64,000 nt of DNA from UBA4064 sp050179135 (GTDB lineage Bacteria > Desulfobacterota > Desulfobacteria > Desulfobacterales > Desulfatirhabdiaceae), in the NCBI GenBank assembly GCA_050179135.1, contig JBFXFK010000003.1, positions 1-64,000 of the forward strand, read 5' to 3'. The position numbers and the translations under genes were made by a program. Positions 40,635 to 49,823 of the stretch are shown in pieces (positions within the stretch are counted from its first letter, which is position 1; every line of letters begins with the position of its first letter). The notes under the pieces are model-generated. The model ran no database searches and had not been told where the DNA came from. It saw only the letters and a program-made list of their open reading frames with translations.

Positions 40635-43419
40635 GGTTGTCACGCACCCCCATTTGACGCAACACATAGTTCAAAATGCCGCCGTGCTTAAAGTAGGTCA
40701 CTTCGATCGGAGAATCCAGCCGGGCCGTGACCTGAAACGAAATGACGGCGCCATCCTTCCGGGTCGCCGTGATATTCAGTGGCTTGCCCGGTGTCAGTCC
40801 TTCCGCAATTCCGGTGATGGTGATGGATTCGGTCCCGTCGATACCCAGTTGTTTCCGGCTGTCTCCGGCCAGAAACTGAAGGGGCAAAACACCCATGCAG
40901 ACCAGATTGCTTCGATGAATCCGCTCGAAACTTTCGGCAATCACCGCCCGGACCCCCAAAAGAGCGGTTCCTTTTGCTGCCCAGTCCCGGGAACTTCCGG
41001 TGCCATATTCCCGTCCGGCAAAAATCACCAGAGGTGCGCCGCGTTTTTGATAAATGGTGGCGGCTTCATAAATGGTCCGGGTGTCATTTTCCGGCATCAG
41101 ACGGGTATATCCACCGTCAACACCCGGCACCAGTTCATTTTTCAGACGAATGTTTGCAAAAGTGCCCCGGATCATGACTTCATGGTTTCCCCGCCGGGCC
41201 CCGTATGAATTGAAATTGTCCGGCGTCACACCCCGGGCAATCAGATACTGGCCCGCCGGCGTGTGGGCCGGGATGGAGCCTGCCGGAGAAATATGATCCG
41301 TGGTGACACTGTCCCCCAGAATCGCCAGCACCCGGGCGTTCCGTACATCCTGCGGGGGAATGACAACCGCGTCAATATCCTGAAAAAACGGGGGCTCCTG
41401 AATATAGGTTGATTGCGGATTCCACTCATACAGGGCGCCATCGGGAATTGGGAGGTTTTGCCAGGTATCGGACCCGTCAAAAACAGCGGCGTATTCAGTT
41501 GCGAACAGGTCGGGTTGAACATAACGGTCAATCATTTCCTGAATTTCGGAATCCAGTGGCCAGAGATCACGAAGGTAAACCGGGTTGCCATCCTTGCCCA
41601 TGCCGACAGGCGCCTGACTCAGATCGATATCCACGACACCGGCCAGGGCAAATGCCACGACCAGCGCCGGCGATGCCAGAAAATTGGCCCGGGTCAGGGG
41701 ATTGATCCGTCCTTCAAAATTGCGGTTGCCGCTCAGTACCGATGCCACCACCAGATCATGGTCCTGAACAGCCTGTGCAATGGCTTCCGGAAGCGGGCCG
41801 CTGTTCCCGATGCAGGTGGTGCAACCATAGGCGGCCAGATGAAAATTCAGTTTTTCCAGCCAGGTCAGCAGTCCGGACGCTTTCAGATACCGGATGGCGA
41901 CCTTGGAACCCGGAGCCAGGCTGGTCTTGACCCAACAGGGCGTTTGAAGTCCGGCCGCCACCGCGTTTTTGGCCAGAAGCCCGGCTGCAATCAGGGCTGC
42001 GGGATTGGAGGTGTTGGTACAACTGGTGATGGCCGCGATCACCACCGTCCCATGATTGATCCGTATCTGCCGGCCGTTCAATTGAATGGCAACCCCCTGT
42101 TGGCCATCCACATCACAGACAGACCATTTGTTGTCCGGTGAGGGAATCGCGCCACCTTCCTGTTCCCAAACCGGTTTGGCGATAGGGTTGTGTTCTTCCG
42201 ATCCATCTTCGCAGAATTGCCCAAAGGACTGGCGACAAACAGATTTCAACCGGTTAAGCGGCGCGCGGTCCTGGGGACGTTTGGGCCCGGCCAGACAGGT
42301 GACAACATGTCCCAAGTCCAGCTCGACCACATCATCATAAATTGGATCGGAGGCAGTATCCTCCCGAAACAGTTTCTGGGTTTTGCAGTAGGTCTCCACC
42401 AGACTGACCAACTGGGGATTTCTTCCGGTCAGTTTCAGATAGTGAATGGTCTTGTCATCGACCGGAAAAAATCCCATGGTGGCGCCGTATTCCGGCGACA
42501 TGTTGGCAATGGTTGCCCGATCCTCGACACGGAGAGTGGACAGGCCCGGACCAAAAAACTCCACAAATTTTCCGACCACACCTTTTTTGCGAAGCAACTC
42601 CGTAATGGTCAGCACCAGGTCGGTTGCGGTTATTCCCGGCCCCAGACTGCCTGCCAGGCGGACCCCAACCACTCCGGGGGTCAGCAGATAATACGGGCTG
42701 CCCAGCATGACCGCCTCGGCCTCGATACCCCCGACCCCCCAACCCAGGACACCCAGTCCATTGATCATGGTGGTGTGGGAGTCCAGCCCGACAAGGGTAT
42801 CGGGAAAAACCAGTTTTTCCCGGTTCCGTTCCCGGACACAGACGACCCGTCCCAGATATTCCAGATTGACCTGATGGCAAATACCGGTAGCCGGCGGGAC
42901 AACCCGAAAATTGCCAAAACTTTTCTGGCCCCATCGCAAAAATGCATAGCGTTCCAGGTTCCGTTCATAATCCCTTTCACTGTTCTTTTCCAGCGCATCT
43001 GCGGTCCCGTAATAATCCACCTGCACCGAGTGATCGATCACCAGCTCCGCCGGGATGACCGGATTGATTTCAAGGGGTGTACCATAAAGTCGCTGAGCCG
43101 CATCCCGCATTGCCGCCATATCCACAACCGCGGGCACGCCGGTAAAATCCTGAAGCAGAACCCGGGCCGGAAACAGGGGCAGCTCGGCCGGTTTCGTGTT
43201 TTCGGATCTTTGGGCCAGCCGTTTAATATCATCAGCCGTGATGATGAATCCATCCTCATGCCGCAGCAGATTTTCCAGCAGGATTCTCATGCTGTAGGGC
43301 ATGCGTTCCAGTTGAAAGGGAAGGGTGTCGGACAATGCCGGCAGGCTGTAGTAGATCAGATCACCCGTATCTGTGGAAAGAGATCTTTTGGTATTCAACG
43401 AATTCAAATATTCTGGCAT
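40624..43419 (-). CDS. acnA: Aconitate hydratase, AcnA type
   Basis: 931 residues, bacterial AcnA/IRP-like. The Fe-S ligands are the Cys in T-S-C-T-N-T-S-N-P (about 465) and the C-T-T-C pair in Y-G-C-T-T-C-I-G-N-S-G-P (about 532). Domain 4 carries G-R-E-Y-G-T-G-S-S-R-D-W-A (about 790) and E-S-F-E-R-I-H-R-S-N-L. It interconverts citrate and isocitrate. The strong AGGAGG site before the ATG and the gene's isolation from other TCA genes suggest its own promoter. Together with the CoA-transferase at 29992 it supports a TCA-type route for acetyl-CoA oxidation. Confidence 0.96.
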   Translation of the reverse strand: MPEYLNSLNTKRSLSTDTGDLIYYSLPALSDTLPFQLERMPYSMRILLENLLRHEDGFIITADDIKRLAQRSENTKPAELPLFPARVLLQDFTGVPAVVDMAAMRDAAQRLYGTPLEINPVIPAELVIDHSVQVDYYGTADALEKNSERDYERNLERYAFLRWGQKSFGNFRVVPPATGICHQVNLEYLGRVVCVRERNREKLVFPDTLVGLDSHTTMINGLGVLGWGVGGIEAEAVMLGSPYYLLTPGVVGVRLAGSLGPGITATDLVLTITELLRKKGVVGKFVEFFGPGLSTLRVEDRATIANMSPEYGATMGFFPVDDKTIHYLKLTGRNPQLVSLVETYCKTQKLFREDTASDPIYDDVVELDLGHVVTCLAGPKRPQDRAPLNRLKSVCRQSFGQFCEDGSEEHNPIAKPVWEQEGGAIPSPDNKWSVCDVDGQQGVAIQLNGRQIRINHGTVVIAAITSCTNTSNPAALIAAGLLAKNAVAAGLQTPCWVKTSLAPGSKVAIRYLKASGLLTWLEKLNFHLAAYGCTTCIGNSGPLPEAIAQAVQDHDLVVASVLSGNRNFEGRINPLTRANFLASPALVVAFALAGVVDIDLSQAPVGMGKDGNPVYLRDLWPLDSEIQEMIDRYVQPDLFATEYAAVFDGSDTWQNLPIPDGALYEWNPQSTYIQEPPFFQDIDAVVIPPQDVRNARVLAILGDSVTTDHISPAGSIPAHTPAGQYLIARGVTPDNFNSYGARRGNHEVMIRGTFANIRLKNELVPGVDGGYTRLMPENDTRTIYEAATIYQKRGAPLVIFAGREYGTGSSRDWAAKGTALLGVRAVIAESFERIHRSNLVCMGVLPLQFLAGDSRKQLGIDGTESITITGIAEGLTPGKPLNITATRKDGAVISFQVTARLDSPIEVTYFKHGGILNYVLRQMGVRDNHAA

Positions 43420-43776
43420 GGAATTCCTCCTTTGAGGTAATGGGCTTTGGGCTTGGGGCTATGGGCCTTTGGGCTGTGGACCATGGTATTGGAATTTGAG
43501 CGGTGCGTATCCGGAAGCGACCTGACAGCGTTGCTGAAACCGGTGTCGGTCTCAATAATGAGAAAAAGCATCGGTACCGACGCCCATACCGGAGCGGTTT
43601 CGTTACATTTCATCCGAATCCATCACCAGGTAGATTTATATGAAAATTTCATTCTTTTCACAATATCAAAGGTGTTTGAATGAATCCGGACCGCTTCTGT
43701 TTTCTGGAGTGTTTTCTTATTGACATCAAAAAACAAGTTGTTTATAGGTTCCAACTTAATTGTATAAATAAGGGAT
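43420..43776. other. Intergenic stretch between acnA and the dsr locus
   Basis: Divergent region. The left end is a GGGCTTTGGGCTTGGGGC-type low-complexity tract; the right end is AT-rich and leads into the promoter at 43777. Short frames here lack ribosome sites and family features. No RNA gene recognised. Confidence 0.6.
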
Positions 43777-43805
43777 TTGACAATTTTGCATGTCCCGTCA
43801 ATTAT
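43777..43805 (+). promoter_or_regulatory. Candidate sigma-70 promoter of the rsbRD-like/dsr locus
   Basis: TTGACA (43777-43782), 17-base spacer, AATTAT (43800-43805), four of six at the -10. It lies about 30 bases before the RsbRD-like gene start, giving a short leader with AGGGGCG as ribosome site. Confidence 0.5.
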
Positions 43806-43834
43806 ATAACAACAGGCAGGGGCGTTTATATCTT

Positions 43835-44368
43835 ATGGATTTCAAACAGTTGCTTCAAAAGCACAAACGCGCAATTCTTAATCAATGGTTTGATCTGCTT
43901 GTTGAATCATATCCCTCTGACACCGCCACCTTTATCAAATCCCAGAAAGATCCATTTCACAACCCGGTCGGAGATACAGCCCGGAAAGGCCTGGAAGCCA
44001 TTTATGAAGGGATTGTCGAAAGCGCCGATCCAGAAACATTAACCGCGTTTCTGGATCCCATCATCCGCATTCGCGCCATTCAAAATTTTTCACCCGCCCA
44101 GGCTGTCTCATTCATCCTTCAACTGAAATCCCTGCTTCAGCACCACTTTGAAAAAGATCTGACCGATGCGAATCTGCGTCGGGAATATGATCCGGTTGCA
44201 ACCCGTATTGATAATCTTTGCCTTCTGGCCTTCAATCTGTATATGCAGTGCAGAGAAACACTGTACCAGATACAGGCCGATGAAATCAGGAACCGGACAT
44301 TCAAGGTGCTGAAGCGGTCCGGCCTGCTGAAGGACGCCGATGACCCGATCGGCTCCGTACCGTCGTAG
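43835..44368 (+). CDS. RsbRD N-terminal-type regulatory protein upstream of dsrM
   Basis: 177 residues, all helical. D-F-K-Q-L-L-Q-K-H-K-R-A-I-L-N-Q-W-F-D-L-L at the start, F-H-N-P-V-G-D-T near residue 48, and I-R-I-R-A-I-Q-N-F-S-P-A-Q-A-V-S-F-I near 90 match the non-haem globin-like RsbRD_N family, which forms sensory N-termini of stressosome proteins. Here it stands alone. The ATG at 43835 is preferred because it starts the family core. I recall similar genes preceding dsrMKJOP in other sulfate reducers, so a role in sensing for, or assembly of, the Dsr complex is a reasonable guess only. dsrM follows after 171 bases with no terminator. Confidence 0.7.
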   Translation: MDFKQLLQKHKRAILNQWFDLLVESYPSDTATFIKSQKDPFHNPVGDTARKGLEAIYEGIVESADPETLTAFLDPIIRIRAIQNFSPAQAVSFILQLKSLLQHHFEKDLTDANLRREYDPVATRIDNLCLLAFNLYMQCRETLYQIQADEIRNRTFKVLKRSGLLKDADDPIGSVPS

Positions 44369-44539
44369 GGGATCGGGACACCTGTTGGCGCGCAAAGGGT
44401 GTTCTTTAACATGTTGTGAGCGTTATGGATTTTTTCAGGATGAAAATAGCAGATTGTCATAACCGTTTCTTTTTTTCAATGAAGCACCTCTTCGATAACT
44501 TCCTTTATGTCGAAGAGCCCAAGAGCGAGGTAATGGTCA

Positions 44540-45562
44540 ATGAATGTCAACTACATGTATTCCCTCCTGGCAGTTGTTGTTCTGTTTTTACTGTCCTATC
44601 TGGGTGTAAAGGCAGTCGGGCTTGAAATTCTGTTTGGAATTTTCTTCCCCTATCTGGCCCTGATCACGTTTATAGGCGGTGTGATTTACCGCGTGATGGA
44701 CTGGGCCAAATCCTATGTACCATTTTGCATTCCCACAACCTGCGGACAGCAAAAATCGCTGCCATGGATCACACCCAACAAAATCGACAACCCCTTTACG
44801 CCCGGCGCAACCGCCGTACGCATGTTTTTGGAGGTTGTTTTTTTTCGTTCTCTTTTCCGGAATACCCGGAATGCCATCCGGGAAGGCAAGCTGACCCACG
44901 AGTGGGAAATCTGGCTGTGGCTTGCGGCACTGGCCTTCCATTATTCCTTTCTCACCGTGATCATCCGTCACATCCGCCTGTTCACCGAACCCGTTCCCTT
45001 TGTCATTCAACTGATCGAAACGGTTGACAGCTTTTTCCGGTTCGAGATTCTGACCGATGTGATTCAGTTTGGCCTGCCTGCCGTGTTCATGTCGGGCCTG
45101 GTTCTTCTGGCTGCCGTAACCTTCCTGTTTGTAAGACGCATTCTGGCGCCCCATGTCCGATACATATCCCTGGCCGCCGATTATTTTCCGCTCATTCTGA
45201 TTTTTGGAATTGCCTTCAGCGGTATTTTCATGCGGTATGTGTCAAAAGTCAATATCAAGGCGGCAAAAGAACTGACCATGGGTCTGGTCACGCTCCATCC
45301 GACCATTCCGGATGGCATCGCGCCCATTTTTTATGTTCATCTCTTTTTTGTCAGTGTTCTGCTGGCCTATTTCCCCTTCAGCAAGCTGATGCACATGGCT
45401 GGTATCTTTCTCAGTCCGACCCGAAATCTTCCCGCGAACACGCGGGCCAAACGTCATATCAATCCATGGAACTACCCGGTTGAAGTTCATACATATGAAG
45501 AGTATGAAGATGATTTCCGGGAAAAAATGATAGAGGCTGGACTGCCAGTGGAAAAGGAGTAA
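44540..45562 (+). CDS. dsrM: DsrM, membrane cytochrome b of the sulfite reduction-associated complex
   Basis: 340 residues, NarI-like integral membrane subunit with about six helices. Helix-located histidines (A-F-H-Y-S-F, I-I-R-H-I-R and Y-V-H-L-F-F) are likely haem b ligands. The loop D-W-A-K-S-Y-V-P-F-C-I-P-T-T-C-G-Q-Q-K-S and P-N-K-I-D-N-P are typical of DsrM/HmeC. It exchanges electrons with the quinone pool and passes them to DsrK. GCGAGG site before the ATG. dsrK begins three bases after the stop codon. Confidence 0.95.
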   Translation: MNVNYMYSLLAVVVLFLLSYLGVKAVGLEILFGIFFPYLALITFIGGVIYRVMDWAKSYVPFCIPTTCGQQKSLPWITPNKIDNPFTPGATAVRMFLEVVFFRSLFRNTRNAIREGKLTHEWEIWLWLAALAFHYSFLTVIIRHIRLFTEPVPFVIQLIETVDSFFRFEILTDVIQFGLPAVFMSGLVLLAAVTFLFVRRILAPHVRYISLAADYFPLILIFGIAFSGIFMRYVSKVNIKAAKELTMGLVTLHPTIPDGIAPIFYVHLFFVSVLLAYFPFSKLMHMAGIFLSPTRNLPANTRAKRHINPWNYPVEVHTYEEYEDDFREKMIEAGLPVEKE

Positions 45563-45565
45563 CGC

Positions 45566-47191
45566 ATGTCAGACTTACCCAAACCAAACGAATTTATCGA
45601 TAGAATTGAGCGTTCGATTCCCCGGACTGGATGGATGGATACGCCTGTTGATATCCGGAAAGGAATGTACTGCTACGCCGCCAACCCCAAAAGCGTAGAA
45701 TACGTTCATCTGCCCAATGCCCATGCCTGGAATCCGGTGGAAGACGACTGGCATCTGCCGGAGAACTGGAAGGAAATCATTCATGAGGGCTTCAAGACCC
45801 GTCTGGAACGGTTTCGCTCCTTCAAGGTTTTCATGGACATTTGTGTGCGATGCGGGGCCTGCGCAGACAAATGCCATTTTTTCATTGGCACCGGCGACCC
45901 CAAAAACATGCCGGTCCTGCGCGCCGAACTGCTGAGGTCGGTGTATCGGAATGATTTCACCACAGTCGGAAAAATATTGGGCAAGGTTGCCGGAGCCAGA
46001 CCACTCACAATGGACGTGCTGAAAGAGTGGTGGTACTATTTTTTTCAGTGCACCGAATGCCGGCGATGCTCGGTTTTCTGCCCCTATGGCATCGACACGG
46101 CTGAAATCACGATCATGGCCCGGGAGCTTTTCAATCTGATCGGCCTCAATATCGACTGGATTGCGACACCGGTTGCCAACTGCTACCGGATGGGCAACCA
46201 TTTGGGAATTCAGCCGCATGCGTTCAAGGACATGCTGGATTTTTTTGTCGATGACATCGAGGAAATTGTCGGCATCCGGGCGGAACCCAATTTCAACCAG
46301 AAGGGTGCTGACATTCTCTTCATCACCCCATCCGGGGACGTGTTTGCAGATCCCGGAACCTACACCTGCATGGGGTATCTGATTCTGTTTCACTATCTGA
46401 AGGAAAAATATGGTCTCAGCGTCACCTGGAGCACCTATGCCTCGGAAGGTGGCAATTTTGGTTTTTTTACCTCCCACGAGATGATGAAGCGGCTGAATTC
46501 CAAAATGTATGCCGAAGCCAAACGGCTTGGGGTCAAATGGATTCTGGGTGGTGAATGCGGCCATATGTGGCGGGTCATCAACCAGTATATGGATACCATG
46601 AACGGCCCGGCAGATTTTCTGGAAGTACCGGTCAACCCCATTACCGGAACCCGGTTTGAAAACGCCAAGTCAACCAAAATGGTTCATATTTCGGAATTCA
46701 CGGCGGACCTGATCAAACATGGCAAACTGGATCTCGATATCAGCCGGAATGACAATCTGAAACTTACCTATCATGATTCCTGCAATCCGGCCCGGGGCAT
46801 GGGACTTCTGGATGAACCCCGGTATGTCATTCAAAATGTGGCCCGTCATTTTTATGATATGCCAGCCAACACCATTCGCGAGCAGACCTTCTGCTGCGGC
46901 AGCGGCTCGGGTTTGAATGCCGGTGAAAACATGGAGCTTCGACTCGCCGGCGGCCTGCCCCGATCCATGGCCGTCAAGCATGTTCATGACAAATATGGCG
47001 TCAATATGCTGGCGACCATCTGCGCCATCGACCGCGCCGCACTTCCCACCCTGATGGATTATTATCTGCCGGATGTCCGTGTCACCGGTGTCACCGAGCT
47101 GGTGGCCAATGCCCTGATCCTGCCCGGAGAAGGCGAGCGAACCACAAACCTGCGCGGTGAGCCCCTGCCAGGAATGGAGGAGGATGAATAA
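45566..47191 (+). CDS. dsrK: DsrK, cytoplasmic HdrD-like Fe-S subunit
   Basis: 541 residues. Two ferredoxin-type motifs, C-V-R-C-G-A-C-A-D-K-C (about residue 93) and C-T-E-C-R-R-C-S-V-F-C-P (about 164), and a C-terminal CCG cluster region with D-S-C-N-P (about 406) and C-C-G-S-G-S-G-L-N (about 446), the site of the noncubane cluster in HdrD-like proteins. DsrK is thought to reduce the DsrC trisulfide/disulfide on the cytoplasmic side. It ends on the first base of dsrJ. Confidence 0.96.
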   Translation: MSDLPKPNEFIDRIERSIPRTGWMDTPVDIRKGMYCYAANPKSVEYVHLPNAHAWNPVEDDWHLPENWKEIIHEGFKTRLERFRSFKVFMDICVRCGACADKCHFFIGTGDPKNMPVLRAELLRSVYRNDFTTVGKILGKVAGARPLTMDVLKEWWYYFFQCTECRRCSVFCPYGIDTAEITIMARELFNLIGLNIDWIATPVANCYRMGNHLGIQPHAFKDMLDFFVDDIEEIVGIRAEPNFNQKGADILFITPSGDVFADPGTYTCMGYLILFHYLKEKYGLSVTWSTYASEGGNFGFFTSHEMMKRLNSKMYAEAKRLGVKWILGGECGHMWRVINQYMDTMNGPADFLEVPVNPITGTRFENAKSTKMVHISEFTADLIKHGKLDLDISRNDNLKLTYHDSCNPARGMGLLDEPRYVIQNVARHFYDMPANTIREQTFCCGSGSGLNAGENMELRLAGGLPRSMAVKHVHDKYGVNMLATICAIDRAALPTLMDYYLPDVRVTGVTELVANALILPGEGERTTNLRGEPLPGMEEDE

Positions 47192-47580
47192 TGAATGATC
47201 GAAAATATATTCTAACCGGACTGGCCATTTTTATTGTCATCGTGACATTTCCATTCTGGTACAATCTGGGCAAGGCTGCTCCCGCTCCTGAAATCAAGCT
47301 GACCGAAAAGGCCAAGGCCGCCAAAACCTGTGTCATGCCCACATCCTATATGCGGGCCGAACACATGCAGCTTCTGGACCTGTGGCGGCATAATGTCGTG
47401 CGGAACGCGGAACGGGTATTCGTCAACGCGGAAGGCAAGGAATTCGACATGAGCCTGTCCAATACCTGCCTGGACTGCCACTCCAACAAGGCCGATTTCT
47501 GTGACAAATGTCATGATTATTCTTCGGTCAGACCCTACTGCTGGGATTGCCATATCGAAAATCCGAAGGAGGCAAAGTAA
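47191..47580 (+). CDS. dsrJ: DsrJ, periplasmic triheme cytochrome c
   Basis: 129 residues. One N-terminal hydrophobic helix (about 7-25) serves as anchor or signal. Exactly three haem c motifs follow in the last third: C-L-D-C-H, C-D-K-C-H and C-W-D-C-H. Further conserved features of DsrJ, the T-C-V-M-P-T-S-Y-M-R segment and H near W-R-H-N-V, are present; the Cys in T-C-V is the unusual axial ligand proposed for one haem. Faces the periplasm with DsrO. Start and stop codons interlock with dsrK and dsrO. Confidence 0.95.
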   Translation: MNDRKYILTGLAIFIVIVTFPFWYNLGKAAPAPEIKLTEKAKAAKTCVMPTSYMRAEHMQLLDLWRHNVVRNAERVFVNAEGKEFDMSLSNTCLDCHSNKADFCDKCHDYSSVRPYCWDCHIENPKEAK

Positions 47581-48368
47581 TGGAAAACAGCAGAAGACGT
47601 TTTTTGGAAATGCTGGGAATTGCGGCGGTAGCCGCCGGAACCCAGCCGGTATGGAATGCCTTTGCTGCGGAGCACGGATCGGCAACAGCCCAGCCTTCGG
47701 TCAAAAAAGGACCGAATGAACTGAAGGCCAAACAGTGGGCCATGGTGATCGATACCCGAAAAATAGAAAAGGCATCGGATCTCGAACCCATTATCGAAGC
47801 CTGCCACAAACTCCACAATGTGCCTCATTTCGAAAACAAACATCATGAAATCAAATGGATATGGGAAGAAGAATACATTCATGCTTTCCCGTCCGATCCC
47901 AACCGGTTTCTGGATGAGCGGGTCAATCATCTGCCGTTTCTGGTCCTGTGCAACCATTGTGAAAATCCGCCCTGTGTCCGGGCCTGCCCCACCAAGGCTA
48001 CGTTCAAGCGGGAGAGTGACGGCATTGTCATGATGGATTTTCATCGGTGCATCGGTTGCCGGTTCTGTATGGCCGCCTGCCCGTATGGCGCCAGAAGTTT
48101 CAATTTTCGGGATCCCCGTCCGTTCATCAAGGAAACCAACAAGGAGTTTCCCACCCGGATGAAAGGTGTTGTGGAAAAATGCCAGTTCTGTACAGAACGG
48201 CTGGCAGTCGGGTTGCAGCCCGCCTGTGTCGAGGCTTCAAACGGCATTCTGACTTTCGGAGACCTGTATGATGAAGAATCCGATGTCCGAAAGCTTTTGA
48301 AAGAAAATTTCTCCATTCGACGTAAACAGAACCTGGGCACAGAACCTTCTGTTTACTATATCGTATGA
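47580..48368 (+). CDS. dsrO: DsrO, Tat-exported periplasmic ferredoxin-like subunit
   Basis: 262 residues. Twin-arginine signal S-R-R-R-F-L-E-M-L at residues 4-12, then several 4Fe-4S motifs, including C-N-H-C-E-N-P-P-C-V-R-A-C-P, C-I-G-C-R-F-C-M-A-A-C-P and C-Q-F-C with a downstream Cys in Q-P-A-C-V-E-A. HybA/DmsB-like wiring between DsrJ and DsrP. The ATG at 47580 shares its A with the dsrJ stop codon; an upstream frame start at 47547 lies inside dsrJ and does not fit. Confidence 0.95.
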   Translation: MENSRRRFLEMLGIAAVAAGTQPVWNAFAAEHGSATAQPSVKKGPNELKAKQWAMVIDTRKIEKASDLEPIIEACHKLHNVPHFENKHHEIKWIWEEEYIHAFPSDPNRFLDERVNHLPFLVLCNHCENPPCVRACPTKATFKRESDGIVMMDFHRCIGCRFCMAACPYGARSFNFRDPRPFIKETNKEFPTRMKGVVEKCQFCTERLAVGLQPACVEASNGILTFGDLYDEESDVRKLLKENFSIRRKQNLGTEPSVYYIV

Positions 48369-48375
48369 GGTGGCC

Positions 48376-49533
48376 ATGTTAGAACTCGCAATCAAAGGCA
48401 GCAAGAAATTCTATGGATGGATCATCGCACTTCTGGCAATTGTCGGAATGGGCTTTGGCATTTATCTGATGCAGCTCGGTTTCGGCCTCGGTATCACCGG
48501 GATGAGCCGGGATGTATCCTGGGGCTTTTATATTGCCCAGTTCACCTTTCTGGTCGGCGTTGCCGCCGGAGGCGTCATGGTTGTGACGCCCTACTATCTG
48601 CATAACTACAAGGCATTTGGAAAGATCACCATTCTGGGTGAATTTCTGGCCATTGCCGCCATTTCCATGTGTCTGATGTTCATTCTGGTGGACTTGGGCC
48701 AGCCCATGCGCATGTTCAATGTGCTCCTCTATCCCACGCCCAACTCGGTGCTGTTCTGGGACATGATCGTGTTGAACGGCTATCTCTTTTTGAATATCGT
48801 GATCGGATGGAATGTTCTGGAAGCCGAGCGCAACGGCACCCATTATCCCATGTGGATCAAGCCGCTCATTTATCTGTCCATTCCCTGGGCTGTCGGCATT
48901 CATACGGTTACAGCGTTTCTGTACTGCGGCCTTCCAGGCAGAGGGTTCTGGCTGACCGCCATTCTGGCGCCCCGGTTTCTGGCATCCGCATTTGCCGCCG
49001 GCCCCGCCCTGCTGATTCTGTTGTGCCTGATCATCCGCAAGGTCACCAACTTCGATCCGGGCAAGGAGCAGATTCAGTCCCTTGCAAAGATTGTGGCCTA
49101 TGCCATCTGTCTGAATGTATTCTTTTTTCTGTGTGAAGTTTTCGTTGTCTTCTACAGCCAGATCCCGGAGCACATGGACCATCTGAAATATCTCTTCTTC
49201 GGATTTCACGGTCATGACAGCCTGGTCGGCTGGATGTGGTCATCCATGGCGTTGATGCTGGTCGGAATCATTCTGCTTGTCAATCCCTTCACCCGTAAAA
49301 ATGAAACCACTCTGGCAGTCGGCTGCGGGGTCATCTTTATCGGAACCTGGATCGACAAAGGTCTGGGCATGATCTCCGGCGGTTTTGTTCCCTCTCCGCT
49401 GCATCATGTCACTGAATATGCACCAACGCTACCGGAAATCGGTATCACCCTGGCGGTCTGGGCAGCCGGCTTTTTGATCCTGACCATTTTCTATAAAATG
49501 GCAATCGGGGTCAAGGAAGAAGTCCGGGGGTAA
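48376..49533 (+). CDS. dsrP: DsrP, NrfD-family membrane subunit
   Basis: 385 residues with about ten membrane helices (NrfD/PsrC family). Typical stretches: G-W-I-I-A-L-L-A-I-V-G-M-G, Y-I-A-Q-F-T-F-L-V-G-V-A-A-G-G-V, and D-L-G-Q-P-M-R-M-F-N. It is a second quinone-interacting subunit of the Dsr complex. ATG at 48376 is chosen over a GTG at 48370 because GAGG is five bases upstream. Last gene of the operon, followed by GGATGAA repeat units and then a strong terminator. Confidence 0.95.
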   Translation: MLELAIKGSKKFYGWIIALLAIVGMGFGIYLMQLGFGLGITGMSRDVSWGFYIAQFTFLVGVAAGGVMVVTPYYLHNYKAFGKITILGEFLAIAAISMCLMFILVDLGQPMRMFNVLLYPTPNSVLFWDMIVLNGYLFLNIVIGWNVLEAERNGTHYPMWIKPLIYLSIPWAVGIHTVTAFLYCGLPGRGFWLTAILAPRFLASAFAAGPALLILLCLIIRKVTNFDPGKEQIQSLAKIVAYAICLNVFFFLCEVFVVFYSQIPEHMDHLKYLFFGFHGHDSLVGWMWSSMALMLVGIILLVNPFTRKNETTLAVGCGVIFIGTWIDKGLGMISGGFVPSPLHHVTEYAPTLPEIGITLAVWAAGFLILTIFYKMAIGVKEEVRG

Positions 49534-49655
49534 ACTGAAAGGATGAAGGATGAAAGATGAAAGGTGAAAGATTTTTTCCCTGACATCCGACTTCCGGTCT
49601 CGGACATCTGACCTCAGAATTTTTCTCATATCATCCCCCCTGAGATATGAGAATG

Positions 49656-49687
49656 AAAAGGCGTCTTTTTCACCAAAGACGCCTTTT
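49656..49687 (+). terminator. Rho-independent terminator of dsrMKJOP
   Basis: AAAAGGCGTCTTT, six-base loop, AAAGACGCCTTTT: a 13-bp perfect stem. The 49534-49823 spacer otherwise contains GGATGAAAGATGAAAGG units (49540-49570), ATCTGACCTCAG-like units and ACTCAAAACTCAAAAC units before the next gene. Confidence 0.93.
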
Positions 49688-49823
49688 CCATTTGTTAACA
49701 GGATGATTTTCTGAGGAACTGTTCATTTTTTTGGCAGAATCTCTCCCCGAATCAAAATAACATTTACCGTTTTCAACTCAAAACTCAAAACCCAGCACTC
49801 AAAACTTTTTTCACGGAGACCCC

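Noticed and set aside
42190..43440. 416-codon open frame antisense to acnA
   Set aside because: It is the complement of a clearly conserved aconitase; composition is Gln/His/Ile-rich antisense type with no family match.
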